Origin: Ecdyonurus torrentis
Lineage: Eukaryota; Arthropoda; Insecta; Ephemeroptera; Heptageniidae
Direction of reading: 5' to 3'
Assembly: GCA_949318235.1 (NCBI GenBank)
Contig: OX439129.1
Location: 34,275,027 to 34,339,026, forward strand
Length of the DNA: 64,000 nucleotides
Shown: positions 26,236 to 38,763 of the stretch, piece after piece
Layout of the letters: each line of letters starts with the position of its first letter
How positions within the stretch are numbered: position 1 is the stretch's first letter
Translations under genes and position numbers: made by a program
Notes under the pieces: generated by a model
The model's input: the letters and a program-made list of their open reading frames with translations, nothing else
Told to the model about the DNA's origin: nothing
The model's database searches: none

Positions 26236-28322
26236 GTAAGAGTGATATAAGTTGTAAAATATAAATAATTTATTCCTTATAGATCAAACATTAAGGAGGA
26301 AATCAAGCAAATTCATTTTTTCACTTAAAACACTATTAAATTAAAAAAAACATAATTTTTAATTTCCTCTCGTTTAATTTTTCCTCTCTCCTTTTTCCCC
26401 AACATACAGTATTTTTTAATTATTAAAAAAATAAAAAAATTCTTTCTAAAGTAAAAAGTTTATTGTTTGAAAACAAGAGTATTTTTTTAACCTGAAACAA
26501 TAAGTTAAAGAGGAAAAAATACTTTGTATTACCTTTTTTTTTTGGGGTTGAAAGATTTTATTTGGGGGAAAAGAAGAAGTAATAAAATTTTAAACTTTTT
26601 TTTTTTTTTTTTTTTGCTTCAACAAATAAAAGCTTTGTTTCTAATTAAAAATATTATTTAAGACAAACAAATCTCTATTTATAAGTCAAGAATAATTAAG
26701 TTGTTTAAACTAATACATATATATAGTGTTAAATAAAATACTCATTGAAACAAAGCTATATTATTGAGTAATAGTAATGCCGGTAACATACATTTTTGTA
26801 TCGAAGTTTGTTTACCAAAGAGAACTAGAGAGAGTGTTGCAGTACTGCTTAACGTTGTAAATAATTTGTGTTGGGATGAAACACAGTTACTGCAGTGGAA
26901 ATACATAAAACATATTATATGCTGCGCTTGTATTTTATATATTTTCATATACATAAGAGGACGTTAAGTTACATTTAACCTCAGTTATTTACATAAAAAT
27001 AGTTTCAACAAAGAAATTTTATTTATGTTTTATCTTAAAATTAAAGATAATAATTTTATTTCCTTGACACAATTAAATAATTGTACAATTAGTTTCGTTT
27101 ATTGTTAATCAAAACTATGCAATTTTACTTGCCCAATACATTGGTGGTACATACAGTACAGGTACATTAATTAGAGACTACAAAATTGTTTAAAAACATA
27201 AAATAATAATAATAATGACATATACTTAAAATTATTAAATACTTAAATTATATATACATATATAAATATTATAATATACCAAAAATATTTATCCTGCAGC
27301 CCGGAGATATGTTGTAAAATAAACATTTTAGATTTTACTTGGAAACTTCCAAAAATATTTAATGAAATAACTGTACATACATATCAAAGTTTAACATTTG
27401 TAAACTATATGTGAAAAAGGAAATCATTTTTTCGTATTTATTATTTTAACTTTAAAATAAAAATATATAGAAATGGCTTTAAAATCGTTAAATTTTTGTG
27501 TATATAATATGTTAAACAAAATAATGAAAAAAAATAGGAAACTAGTGCAAAAATACTGTAACGCTCAAGTTTTCCTAATGTTATAAATATACACAAACAG
27601 AATACTCTTTTGTAACATAATCCATTCTCTATCCCATAAAAAAAGTTAAAAAATATGACAAACTTTTTTTTAGTCCTGTTAAAGTGCTATATATAAAATC
27701 TAAAAATACTAAAATGCATTTTATCAATGAAACTATATTACACAATAAAAAAATAAAAAGGTTTAAAAAAAAAAAAAAAAAAAAAAAAATGAAAAGAAAT
27801 GAAAAGAAAAGAAAAGAGATTTAGACCAAAAAGGTAAAGATAAAAATGTTCTATATTTTTTGGGTTTAAAATGCGATCGTTTGGAAAAATTTCTTCTTTT
27901 TCTGCATAAGAGATATACAGTAGTTGCTAGAAAATCGTTTAAATTGAAAGAATAAACTTCTCATAATATGAAATAAAAAAAAGTAGAAACAATAAATAAA
28001 GTAAAAAAAAGTAAACATTGATAATATTTTGAGTAGAGATAATCCGTTTTGTAACATAAACTTACCAAAGCAATTTCATTGATTTATTTCTCACGTTGCT
28101 TTATTATTGAGAGTAAAAACATATTCTTGAGTTATTTTTTATATATATATCATATATATTTTTTTTATTTCCTTTGCAAATAAAGATGAAATAGTTTCAG
28201 CACTTCTCTAGGGACGTTTTTGACTACTACGACGTAAAGAACGTGTTATTCAAAGCGTGTAAAACTCATATTATATGGAGTTTTTATGTCATGTGGTTGC
28301 ACGTATGTATTTTGTTTTGCAG
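26236..28322 (+). other. Intron 1 (phase 0), 2.1 kb
   Basis: GTAAGA donor, TTTTGCAG acceptor. A+T-rich, with poly(T) at about 26599-26616, poly(A) at 27769-27789 and one T3 repeat fragment. The opposed 67- and 70-residue frames at 26742-26967 show no recognisable domain. Confidence 0.65.
27075..27172 (-). repeat. Dispersed repeat, type T3
   Basis: Shares GCCCAATACATTGG-GGTAC-(A/C)-CAGTAC with 43795-43872. Read on the minus strand the conserved block leads toward an A+T-rich tail, as for a retroposon 3' end. Boundaries are approximate. Confidence 0.35.
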
Positions 28323-28441
28323 GGTCCTTGTGGTTGCTGGAACACGACAGAAGATGGGCGAGACGTAGAGGTGGAGTGTCGATGCCGTGGTGCGCAACTG
28401 AAAGACATCCCTCCAGACTTAGCAAAAGGCGTGCATCGAAT
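28323..28441 (+). CDS. Exon encoding the Cys-rich LRR N-terminal cap (LRRNT)
   Basis: The acceptor is TTTTGTTTTGCAG at 28310-28322; the donor is AT|GTAAGT at 28441/28442. The exon gives 39 codons plus two bases. It begins GPCGCWNTTEDGRD and continues with VEVECRCRGAQLKDIPPDLA, then KGVHR. Four cysteines in a C-x-C...C-x-C arrangement, followed by L-x-x-I-P-x-x-L, form the classic LRR N-cap that leads into the first LRR strand. NTT is a potential N-glycosylation sequon. The frame used here differs from the 67-residue ATG frame across the same bases (28286-28489), which is a shadow. Base composition is clearly more GC-rich than the surrounding intron. The phase-2 end (AT plus the next exon's A, giving Ile) fits the LGR-type exon pattern. 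Confidence 0.75.
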
Positions 28442-28526
28442 GTAAGTTATTATTTATACAATTTTAACACCTGTTATTTACATATATAATATAATATAAT
28501 ATATAAACATCGTGTTTTTATCATGT

Positions 28527-28823
28527 TTAAAGCCCCTCTCCAAACCTAGGAACGTGCCTTTTTAATGCATTGAACACAACATGAGATTTTTAAAAATATA
28601 AACTCAATTGCAAAGCCAAAAAGGGCAAAGAAAAATTTCCAACTTATGCAACCTGCACAACAATTTCTTATTCATTGCGGCCACTCTGTTATGACGTCAT
28701 AGTGGCCACAAATTGCCTACTTTACAAACTCTTGAGAGCACCTCTTGCGTGGTTAACACCAGTCAAAGGTCCCATTTTGTGTTCAATTATATGAAAAAAC
28801 ATGTTATGTGAGAGGGGCTTTAA
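28527..28823 (+). mobile_element. Family A' MITE: same core, different termini
   Basis: TTAA at both ends (28527-28530, 28820-28823) with a distinct 12-bp terminal inverted repeat, AAAGCCCCTCTC / GAGAGGGGCTTT. Inside, it shares family A blocks in the same order: TATGCAACCTGCACAACA, a central palindrome with TGACGTCA (28692-28699) flanked by GGCCACT/AGTGGCC, CCTACTTTACA, and TCCCATTTTGTGTT. It starts 86 bp after the exon 2 donor. Confidence 0.75.
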
Positions 28824-29740
28824 AGTATATAAATAAAAATATAGCAGTTAAAAAAAATTACAACAACATAATATTTTTAGTTTTTTTTTTATTATATTAT
28901 TTAAAATATGTTTTATGTGTGTTTTATAAACATTTTATTCTTTTAACAAACAATAGCTTATTTCAATAAACACTCAACTATAATGTTCTTTGTATGAATA
29001 TCAATCTCAGTAAATAGAAAAAAAAAACATAAAAAAAACAATGATAATTTTAATAAAATTACATTAAAATACTGTATACAAATGATAATTAAAAAGACTA
29101 TAAAGTAATTAAAAAGTAATTAAAGAAATGTTAAGTAATTACTCATTTTATTAACAAAATTACTACTTTCTTGTATTAATAGCCCACTTACTTTGTTGTA
29201 ACTATACTTTTATCATTATTATTATATTGTATACAAAGTGATAGAGAATAACTTCTTAAGTTAGAGAGAAGGGTAAAAAATGATGAACATGACATTTTCT
29301 TTGCCTGTACGTACAAGACTAACAACAAGGGTATAGTAAACAACAAGAGTTAAAATGTAGCAAGTATACAAGTTACGTTCTGCAACTTAATATGCCTGTA
29401 ATAAAAAAAAATACTACCATATTTATAACATTAGCAAGATATAAAAATACTATATATTTTTATATATAGTTGGCTATTATTTTACAGCTCTAAATTTAGA
29501 CTTAAGTATTATAACCTTGACTTTATTATTATTTTTGTATGACCTTTTGATGTTATATATTATTGTGTAGCTTTTTTTTTATAGGCAAGTTTAAGTGCGT
29601 ACATTCAATATCACCTGTGGTTATATATTATACATAGTCTGTATAAAAAAGACTTTCATTAACCCGCTTTTTTACTGTGAATGTTATATTATATTTGTTT
29701 AAGTTTTTTAAGTTTCGAATTAATTAAAAAAAAAAAAAAA

Positions 29741-29830
29741 TAATAATAATAATAATTTTTATTGAGGCCACAAAAGGTACAAAACCCACTGGAGTGGTCC
29801 TCTGATATTCTTGCTGTCAGAGGTTTATAG
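29741..29830 (-). repeat. Retroposon 3' end, type T2
   Basis: Minus-strand copy: TCAGAGGACCAC...GGGTTTTGTACC, then TTTTGTGGCCTCAATAAA and a (TTA)n tail at 29741-29755. Related copies lie at 43696, 47767 and 62276. Confidence 0.5.
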
Positions 29831-31334
29831 TTTGACAATTTTTATTACATAGTTTTCAAAAACGATAGCTAAAGGAGAGTACATATAAACAAAATATTAA
29901 TTTTCAACTCATAACAGCAATTGTTTTCTGATATTATATAGAATTCAAGATAACACAATTAATTATTATAATGATAAGGTGATATACTTAGATCAGACAA
30001 TACTATAATATATAGTGATTATAGAATAATATGTTATTAATTTATCAAAATAACAATTATAATCACAGCATTTTAATGAGAATATTTACAATTAAATTAT
30101 GCATATCATAGCATAATAAATTGAAAATTTTATATTATAATACAAGACATATTTAATATTAACATTTAATTACAAATTTTTCCGTGTATCAAACGAGTTC
30201 CATGAAATATTTTTTATTACAACATAAAATTTGATTTGAATATTTTTCCCCAAAAATTAATATGATGTAATAACTGTACATTAACTGTAGGATGAAAGAA
30301 ATTAAAAAAGTAATTGAAATTTTGAAAATTTTTAATTTTACTTTTATAAAAGAAAAATAATTAAAGACAAATATGTAAGCGTTGGAAAGCAATTTGCATG
30401 AATGTCACGTTCAAAAGTACTATTTTAATGTAATTAAAAATATAACAAAAAATTATATAATTTAGAAAGAGGGTGATTTTTAACTGGATGTATATAATAC
30501 TCTATTGCAACTTGTAATCAAGTAATAAGAATTAAATTTTACAAGTATTAACTTCAATATCATACTTATATAACATGCCAAATTTGTATATGGATTCGAT
30601 ATTTAGAATCTGATAAAAGAGGTATACATCTATTTTCTTTTAGTTTTCAACGAGCTGATAAATAAATTTTATACTACACTAGACTTGCTGCCTTTTAGCT
30701 AATAACGAAAAATAATATAAAATGTATAAAAAGGGTTACTTGAAAGTTATATTAATATTTTGGCTGTTACATATTTATCACAACTTTAACAAAAGAGGAG
30801 AACCTTTTAATTAGACATGAAAGGAAGGAACGATGCTATTTTAGGGAGTTTTATAGTGGTGACAAGGAAATTGAATAATTTATACATACAAAGTGGTATG
30901 TGGTTGTTTAGAATTAATGATAATTTAATATGACAATTTTGATAATTGTATAGATAATTATTATATATTATGATAAAAATTGTATATTTAATTAAAATGA
31001 GCATTTTTTTATTGTTATTATACGTCTGAATTGTATGCAAATTACGACATAATGATAATACAAAGCAAATCAATCATATTTTAGATTGTGTGCGGTTTTG
31101 ATCAAAATTTGTAATATTCGTATTAATTTTGTAAGTTATAATTATATAAATTGAAGCTGTTTTAAACAATCATCAAACTATTTGCTGCATTATATCATAA
31201 AATTAGTTTCTAAAATTTCTATTCTAAGGCGTCATTCAAATCCAAATTTCAATATGTACTTTTATTATAGTTATTATTTATAATATATACTGCATAATAT
31301 ATTAATACTGTATATACTGTGTAATGTGTATACT

Positions 31335-31461
<127 letters not shown>

Positions 31462-31922
31462 TTTATGTAAATATTTTGCCATCAAACTTCTTGAAGTGAA
31501 GAACAAACAAACAAATAAACATTTACAAAAGTAATACTCTTTTGCAATCAAGTTGCTTTAATAATGAAATACAATTTCATTGATGTAGAAACGATGAATT
31601 AGCCTTTAGGTATTTATCACACTCAATTATTATATGCATCGCAAATTTATCTTGTTAATTACAAAAACAAGAAATAATTAAATTTAAAAGAAAACTGAAG
31701 AAATATTTTTATATACTAATAAATCATAGGTTTAAATCAAAAGGCAAATTATTAAAAATTTTATACTTAATAAGTTTACAACTATAGGATTTTTTTTATA
31801 TGTTTTTAATATTTCAATTTTTGTTATGATAATCTATAAAAATTCTCAAACCCAAATTGTCTTTACTATCAGCAAACTATCAAATGCAACGATTTAAGGC
31901 TATAATATATTTATTTTTAAGG

Positions 31923-32072
31923 TAGAGTCAGTGGTAAAAATATCGCGTTTTTATTGTGACAGCGATAGTAAACTAGAGCTCTGATTGGCTAATGGCAATT
32001 CAATAGCCAATCAGAGAGCTAGTTTACTATCGCTGTCACAATAAAAACGCGATATTTTTACCACTGCCTCTA
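31923..32072. mobile_element. Element H: near-perfect 150-bp hairpin
   Basis: Two arms of about 70 bp, mirror-complementary with only a few mismatches, from TAGAGTCAGTGGTAAAAATA through AACTAGAGCTCTGATTGGCT, with a loop of only a few bases around 31995-32000. Inverted CCAAT (ATTGGCT / AGCCAAT) lies at the apex. The preserved complementarity implies recent insertion or selection. It is not similar to the other families here. Confidence 0.75.
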
Positions 32073-32893
32073 ACTTTATTTACAAATTATACTAACAATA
32101 ATAGTAATACAGACAGAGAGACCATATTCATATTTATTCATATTCCATGTTCATAGTTTTTATTTCATAGTTAATATTTGTAAGTCAAATTTTTACTATG
32201 AACTGCCAACGGGGAAAAAAAGTATATAATTTCTTGTTCTTAATTACGAAGTTACATTATTACAATTAATTATAACATAACATAAAAAACCAAACCTTAT
32301 TTGAACAAATAAACAAATTATCTACAAAATTATTGCAAAGTTATTATAAATATTATTATTATTATTCCTTTGTAAACTTACAAAAATTTGAAAGCAATAA
32401 GAAAATCAAATAACATTCTTGATTCATTAATTAAACTATTTATTTCCACTCTAGATAACATATTATCATATTAAAGTCTTAAAATAGAGTATGGAATACA
32501 ATGAAATCAACAAACTGAGAGTAACTTTATACTTGGCTTAAAGACATAATATTATTATTAGTTTTGCGAGCAACATTTAATTAGATCCATGTTTTGCAAA
32601 ATATGTGATGTATATAAATACGTAATATTATACTCTTCATTCTATTGACCTGTTATGCAGCTTAATTACAGAGTGTTAAGTTCAACCTACATTCAAACGG
32701 AAAACATATTATATACAAATAAAGTATCACACGTGTTGTATTTCTATTTAGGAAAACTGAGATCTTAATTGCAATATATTATGTAGAAATACGAGTTATA
32801 TTGAATATGATATGTAAATCACGACATATGTAATTAGGCTTACATAAATGTAGGAGTTTGTTTATATATTATTTTAGAACTTAGAACTGTATG

Positions 32894-33017
32894 TACAGCT
32901 CTGTCCAAAAATTTAAGAACGGAGCAGCGGCAGCCGCAACGTTTTACCATGAAGATAACATAGTGCGATTGTGGGTTGCCTATACAAATCGTTCTCAAAC
33001 TTTTAGCCAGAGCTGTA
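32894..33017. mobile_element. Tc1/mariner-like MITE, 124 bp
   Basis: TA at each end, then an imperfect terminal inverted repeat of about 26 bp: CAGCTCTGTCCAAAAATTTA... at the left and CAGCTCTGGCTAAAAGTTTG... on the opposite strand at the right, both running into AGAACG. TA target sites and CAGCTCTG-type termini are typical of small non-autonomous Tc1/mariner derivatives. The 63-residue minus-strand frame at 32840-33031 is its shadow. Confidence 0.65.
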
Positions 33018-33106
33018 CAAAATAAATCCATTATATAATGTAGTGTATTTTTTCATGTAAAGATACTGCAAAGTGAGTTGAATTGAATACTTAATTATTT
33101 AACTTA

Positions 33107-33170
33107 TCAAGGGTTGAAAAAGCCCTTTATGCGCCTTAAATAAAGATCTATTATTATTATTATTATTATA
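33107..33170 (+). repeat. Retroposon 3' end, type T1
   Basis: A stem AAGGGTT...AGCCCTT is followed by TGCGCCTTAAATAAAG and (TTA)n, the same layout as at 3341. A (TA)n run follows. Confidence 0.5.
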
Positions 33171-35749
33171 TATATATATATTAATTATATATGCATGTGA
33201 AAAAAAAATGTTAAAAATATTAAACAAAAATTGTGTAACAGTTATTAGAAACGTTTATCACACTATAAAAATGATAGAAAAATAAAATAATTTTTGTAGT
33301 AAAGGATAAAATTATAACATTTTTTTCTATACAGGAAAGATCGTTAATACTATTACACAAAAAGTAATAACAATAATAATTACTTTATAAGACATCAAAT
33401 GAAAGAAATACTAATAAGTTTATTACTAGATTCAAACAGATATTCAATCATTAATAATCACATATTTTTATGACAGTAACTTTATGTTTATAATGAAGAA
33501 GATGGATCCTCATTATAACAAACATATTATTGATTGACGTCAGCAATCAGTTCATGATGTTCAACATTTATGTAACATATAACACGCATCTAAAACAAAA
33601 GACAATTGTTAAATAATTATTTGCTATAATGAAACAAAAGCCTTAAGGAATTTCAAATCTTCTTAATTTTATTTACATAAATTTATATACCAATTAATTT
33701 TGAAATTAACTTTCAATATCATTATATATAACTATATAATATCATAATATGCAAATTTGAGAGAAAAATTATTATTATAGTCAAATTATAAAAATAAATA
33801 TATAATTATTAAAACTAACAATTCTAATTTTGTGACAATTTGAGTTACATTCGTTATGTTTATTTAATTATATAATAATTTGTCACATCATTAAAATGAT
33901 TTAAAGTATTTGTTTAAACGTCTTGTAATGCGGTTTGACATGACACGTACAGTACGTACAATACGTTACTTCTTGCTTTTCATATTATTGTAGCTAATGG
34001 TGACAGGTATATATAGAGAATGGTACTACCATATAATGAAGAATAATACTGTATAAATACATGGTTATATACATTATACGGCTTTTAATTAAGACATGTG
34101 TTTTCCTTTTCACAATGCTTTTTTAATGTTAAGTATAGTTATACTCTTAAATTTATGTTTTTATGCAGTATTATTAGCATTTTATTTTTGTTTTAATATT
34201 TGACTGCAGGTTCATTTAATTATTTTTTTTTCCGAGAGAAACATGAAGTTCTAATTTTTTTAAGGGTAATGGTATTTTGTAAAGTATATTTTATTCTTCT
34301 TTATTGGGCAATGCAGATAATGTATAGAAACAAGGATGGAGATATTAATAAAAAAATAAAATGTAATTATTAAATTTCTATATAAAAACGTTAACTAAAT
34401 CAGTACTTATTTAATATGATTAAAAATATTAATTTCCCTATATATGAATATATGGGGGGGGGGGGGGAAATACACGCTATTTTTTTATAATTATCAAATT
34501 CACAACTTGTATTATTATTTTTTTCATTGTTGTACACTTGTTAGTGATCACTGTGATCAGTTCATTTTTTCATAATAAAAGCATTGAGTAAATAATAATA
34601 ATGAAAAATTTAATGCAAGTCATGGTTTTAATTACGTTAGTTACGTTCATTTTTCCTTTCCATATGAAAAAATATATAATGTAATATTTATGTCAATAAC
34701 ACTGTCAAATATTGGTGTTTTATCAAAATATTTCAAATATAACTACATGAATACCCATATAAAAACTTTACAGACAAAATATTACTTATGAAATATACGA
34801 AGGCAAAGTAATGTTTTACTATCAATAAGAAAATCTCCTTTTGACTTATGTATTTATATATAAAGTTTTCTAGGTCAAATTTTCAATTTTTCATATTACA
34901 CACAGATTTTTTTTATTGGAAATTGTATTCGATTTTTTTTTTTACTGAATATAGCACAAGTATGTCCTCCACATATCTATGAATCAATATAAATATCATT
35001 GTTAAACAATATAATATTAAGAGTTATTTTTTTCTTTGAATATTCCTATAAAGCTATAAAGTATAGAATAGTATAACATATGGAAAAATATTTCATGGAT
35101 AAAATTTTTTAACTTTTCTCAAAGACGAACATATTATATTAGACTCTTAAAGTATAGATTTTAGACTGTACAAAGATTGAGAAAAAAGACGTAAAGAAAA
35201 GGAAAAAAGAAGTAGTAGTAGAAGGTATAACGAATGACAAGTCTTAAGGTACCTTACTTGAGGGTTTGAGTGTACGAGATTGCTTCTGTCAGGATTGCCA
35301 GATTTATTATCACAAATGTCACAACACTAAAAACTTTCCCATCGGTGTTGCCACATTTTATATAATTTGCAGTTTTTACACATAGATATATTACTTAAAA
35401 ATTAATCTTTCTTTTTAACTTTGTTTTATAGCTATAATAAATATTTTTGAATTGATTACTATAAGCTTAAGCAAAATATATTATGTTGTATACCCACTTG
35501 TCATTTGCAAACTTAACGATTAATATATACGTTATTGTATTTTTATTATTTAATATTCACATAAATAAATATTATATAATAATAATAATAATAATAACAG
35601 TTCTTTATTGGGTTTAAAATGGGATTGTACATATAAAAAAAAAAAAAAAAAGACAAAAACAAGTAAGTAAAGGCAAAATGCCTAAACACTATAGTGATCT
35701 CACACCTTTATCAGAAAAACTGCTTCGTCAATAAATAACATAAAAATAC

Positions 35750-35754
<5 letters not shown>

Positions 35755-35791
<37 letters not shown>
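35755..35791. repeat. (TA)n microsatellite beside the hAT element
   Basis: Pure TA run ending 39 bp before the hAT element's left terminus. Confidence 0.95.
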
Positions 35792-35794
<3 letters not shown>

Positions 35795-35830
35795 AGTGGT
35801 TAATAATATATAAATATAATATATTATATG

Positions 35831-37781
35831 CAGTGGCGTAGCCAGGATTTTATCACAGGGGGGGTTCAGGTCTGAATCAGACGGGGCGAAGCCCCCAAAA
35901 GCCCGCCGCAGGCGCGAAATTTTTTGAGGCCACGCCCTTTTTTTGATGAAATTTATGTATTTATTATGCATTTAATTTTAAATGAGGTAAAACTTAAGTT
36001 TGAGATTTTGACGTGCCAAAATGTGGATTTGCTTCTGACATACAAAATTAAAACTACTATTTTATTTGCTACATTATTAATATTTTATTTTAGAGACAAT
36101 ACTTGATACTTATAACTATTTTAGTCAATTTTGATTGGGAATATGACCAGCAAAAAAAAATTTAATAATAATAATAATAAAATAAAAATGAAATGGAGAG
36201 AAAAGCTATAAATATAATGCCTAATTAAGCCACTCTATGATCAAGCAATGTGGATCTTTCATTAAACCAATGTTTTGATGCTCAAAATGCTTTTAAAAGG
36301 GTGCATTTTTTTAAAAGAATTCTATAAAAAAATTATTTTAAAATTAACTATAAAAATTATGAATTGCTGTATTCTTTGTATTTCATTTTATATAGCACTG
36401 CATTTACGCAGCCCGCAGAACGTAAAACACCTGATGACCGCAACCCGAAGTACACAAAAACTTAGAAAAAAAATATATATCATTATCATTAAACTTTACT
36501 GACACAAAATACTTCCATTTTTGTAAAAAGATGATTTCAGGAATACAAAATTACAACCTTAAAAATAACTTTGAGCTTCAAATCATTTTTGGAACGCAAG
36601 ACTTTTTTTTTTTTTTTTTTTTTTTTAGTTCGAATAAAGTATATATCAGGGAATTCATTGTTTTACAATAAAAGAAAAACCAATCAAAACTAAAGAGAAT
36701 TTCAGCAACTCTTATACGCAATTTTTGCAATACCAATTTTACTTCTTTTTAGTCTTTTTTTTCTGAAATTGGCTAATTGGCTAAAAATTATCGAGGACTA
36801 GAATAAACTTAATATATTTTGAAAATTTACTTATACTAGTATCGTTTGAAAGTTTTGTTTCTGTGTACGCTTTTGCAGTCTTGGGGTGTTCGAGTGCGAC
36901 GTCGAACATTTTTCGAACAGCACAAACGAACTCGAACATTTCGTGTGCGAGATCGTTTGGATTTTTTGAGGTATTCGAGTTCGTGTTCGACGAACACCAT
37001 TTTCACTGCTGATTGTTCGAAATTTCAAACTCGAAGTCGAACACTTTTGCAATTAAGTTTTACATGTTAAAAGTTATAAATTAGTTAAAAATTTAAAATG
37101 AAAAATTGGTGTATATTTATGTAAAATGAAAGGATTTTCAACCTTTTCCAATAATTATATTACATAAATATGTTTAAATAAAAAATAAAAACAAAAAAGT
37201 TTGTTTATTTGTGTAGTATTTTTTTTTTAAATACTAACAGTTCGATCGAACAGTTCGTGATGAGTTCGAAATTGCAAAAAGTTCGAAATGTTCGTATTCG
37301 GATCGTGTTCGAAAGAATTTTTTAAGTGTTCGTGATCAGTTCGAGTTCAACTAAAATGGTGTTCGACCCCAACACTGCGCATTTGAAATCACGTCGTTTT
37401 TTATTTTCTTACCCATTCTATGCTATAGAGAACTGTGAAGTTTTTACTAATAAATATATATTTTTTTTTCATGGAAAACAGAAAATTTACAATATTTAAT
37501 GAAAAATCTAGTTATTTGTTTGGTTTACTACAAAATATTTGGTACCTTAAAGGCTATAATATAGTGTTTACCACTGTACTATGTATCAGTGAAGAATGTA
37601 AAATTAGTAACAAAAAAAATAATAAACATATTCGAGCGAAGCGAGAAAATTTTTACGAAATTTTCTCCTAAAATAATATTTTTGTTTCAAAATTTTTGTT
37701 CCCTTTGTATTTTTTTGTATCTTTTCCAAATCCACAGGGGGGGTTTGAACCCCCAAAACCCCCCCCCTGGCTACGCCACTG
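35831..37781. mobile_element. Non-autonomous hAT element, 1.95 kb
   Basis: A 16-bp perfect terminal inverted repeat, CAGTGGCGTAGCCAGG (35831-35846) and CCTGGCTACGCCACTG (37766-37781), is flanked by an exact 8-bp target duplication ATTATATG (35823-35830 and 37782-37789). The CAGTG terminus and 8-bp duplication are hAT hallmarks (P elements also duplicate 8 bp). Subterminal sequence is GC-rich (GGGGCGAAGCCCCC and others). The frames inside (60-81 residues) do not resemble a transposase, so it is a deletion derivative. It contains a second hAT element at 36876-37377. Confidence 0.85.
36876..37377. mobile_element. Second hAT-like element nested in the first, 502 bp
   Basis: Ends CAGTCTTGGGGTGTTCGA and, on the opposite strand, CAGTGTTGGGGTCGAACACC. 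Flanking 8-mers CGCTTTTG (36868-36875) and CGCATTTG (37378-37385) match at 7 of 8, consistent with an aged 8-bp duplication. Subterminal regions are packed with GTTCGAA/TTCGAAC words in both orientations, as expected for transposase-binding repeats. The overlapping 73- and 74-residue frames on opposite strands arise from this symmetric repeat structure. Confidence 0.75.
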
Positions 37782-38763
37782 ATTATATGTATATGTCCTG
37801 TAGTTTTTTTTTGATTTTAACACCTACTCGTTGATTTCAATGCAATATTCTTCAAAATTTAATAAAACAAGACTTATGGTAAAGAAATATTTTGAAATTT
37901 TAGGGAAATAATAGAATTATTATACTATAAAGTATATAGAATAGAATCCTATAATGTTATAGAAGAGAACGAAGAATTTTTTTTCAACATCAATTTACCG
38001 CTTATATCACACGGTGTAACAAAAACCATCCTCTTTAATAAGGAATACTTCTTCAGTAATTTACTATATATCCCGTTGATACAATTAAAAAATGTTGTAT
38101 TTCATAACAAATATAATTATTGTACTATATTATACACTTAATCTCGAATTACACACACGTAAGATACCGTATATACAAGAAAAGGTCTTTCAGTTTAAAC
38201 AATTGACTACTGATTATTCTTCTTTATTTTTGAAGGGAGTTTATGATTTAATTTTGATGTAGGACATGGGGGTTTATGTCCACAGAAAAGGAAAGTAAAA
38301 TAATGATATTACTTTTTTTTCCTTTCTCTTTTAAGTTTAATTAGTTTTTGTTCTTGTATACAAGCTTTATATAATGAAGGTGCTGTGTAGTTTTATTAGA
38401 CCCATATTGCCTTATAGTTGAAAACATACTCACTTAAAATGATAGAACAACAACAACAAGAGAAGAAAATAAAAATACAATTTTATACTTTATCTTCAAA
38501 TTTTACGTGCAAAGACTTCATAAAGATGTTATATTTTTATATATTAGTTTCATATTTTTATAACAAGAGTAAAGTAAAATTAAATAATCTATTGTAAAAA
38601 TACATTTATTTAATAGAACATTTAAAATATATATCACCTCACAAATTAATTATTATTTAAATATTAAAAATTAATAAGATTTAAAATAATTAAAATTTTA
38701 TTCCTTGATTTTTGTCTTCCACTTTTTATTGTTATTATTATTTTTTTTATAAGGGTGCTCCGC

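Larger units (their letters stand above)
33018..35830. other. Intron 2 segment without recognised function
   Basis: Contains the T1 tail at 33107, an isolated TGACGTCA at 33535-33542 and a G14 run at 34454-34467. Otherwise plain A+T-rich sequence. Confidence 0.55.

Noticed and set aside
28286..28489. 67-residue ATG frame over exon 2
   Set aside because: Out of frame with the LRRNT reading, and it crosses the splice donor; a shadow of the real exon.
36831..37070. Opposed 73- and 74-residue RTRTR/TRTRT-like frames
   Set aside because: Produced by the symmetric TTCGAAC subterminal repeats of the inner hAT.
35711..37834. Six frames of 60-86 residues within or overlapping the hAT element as a possible transposase
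   Set aside because: No catalytic or BED-type motif, no consistent frame, and the element is too short for an intact hAT transposase.
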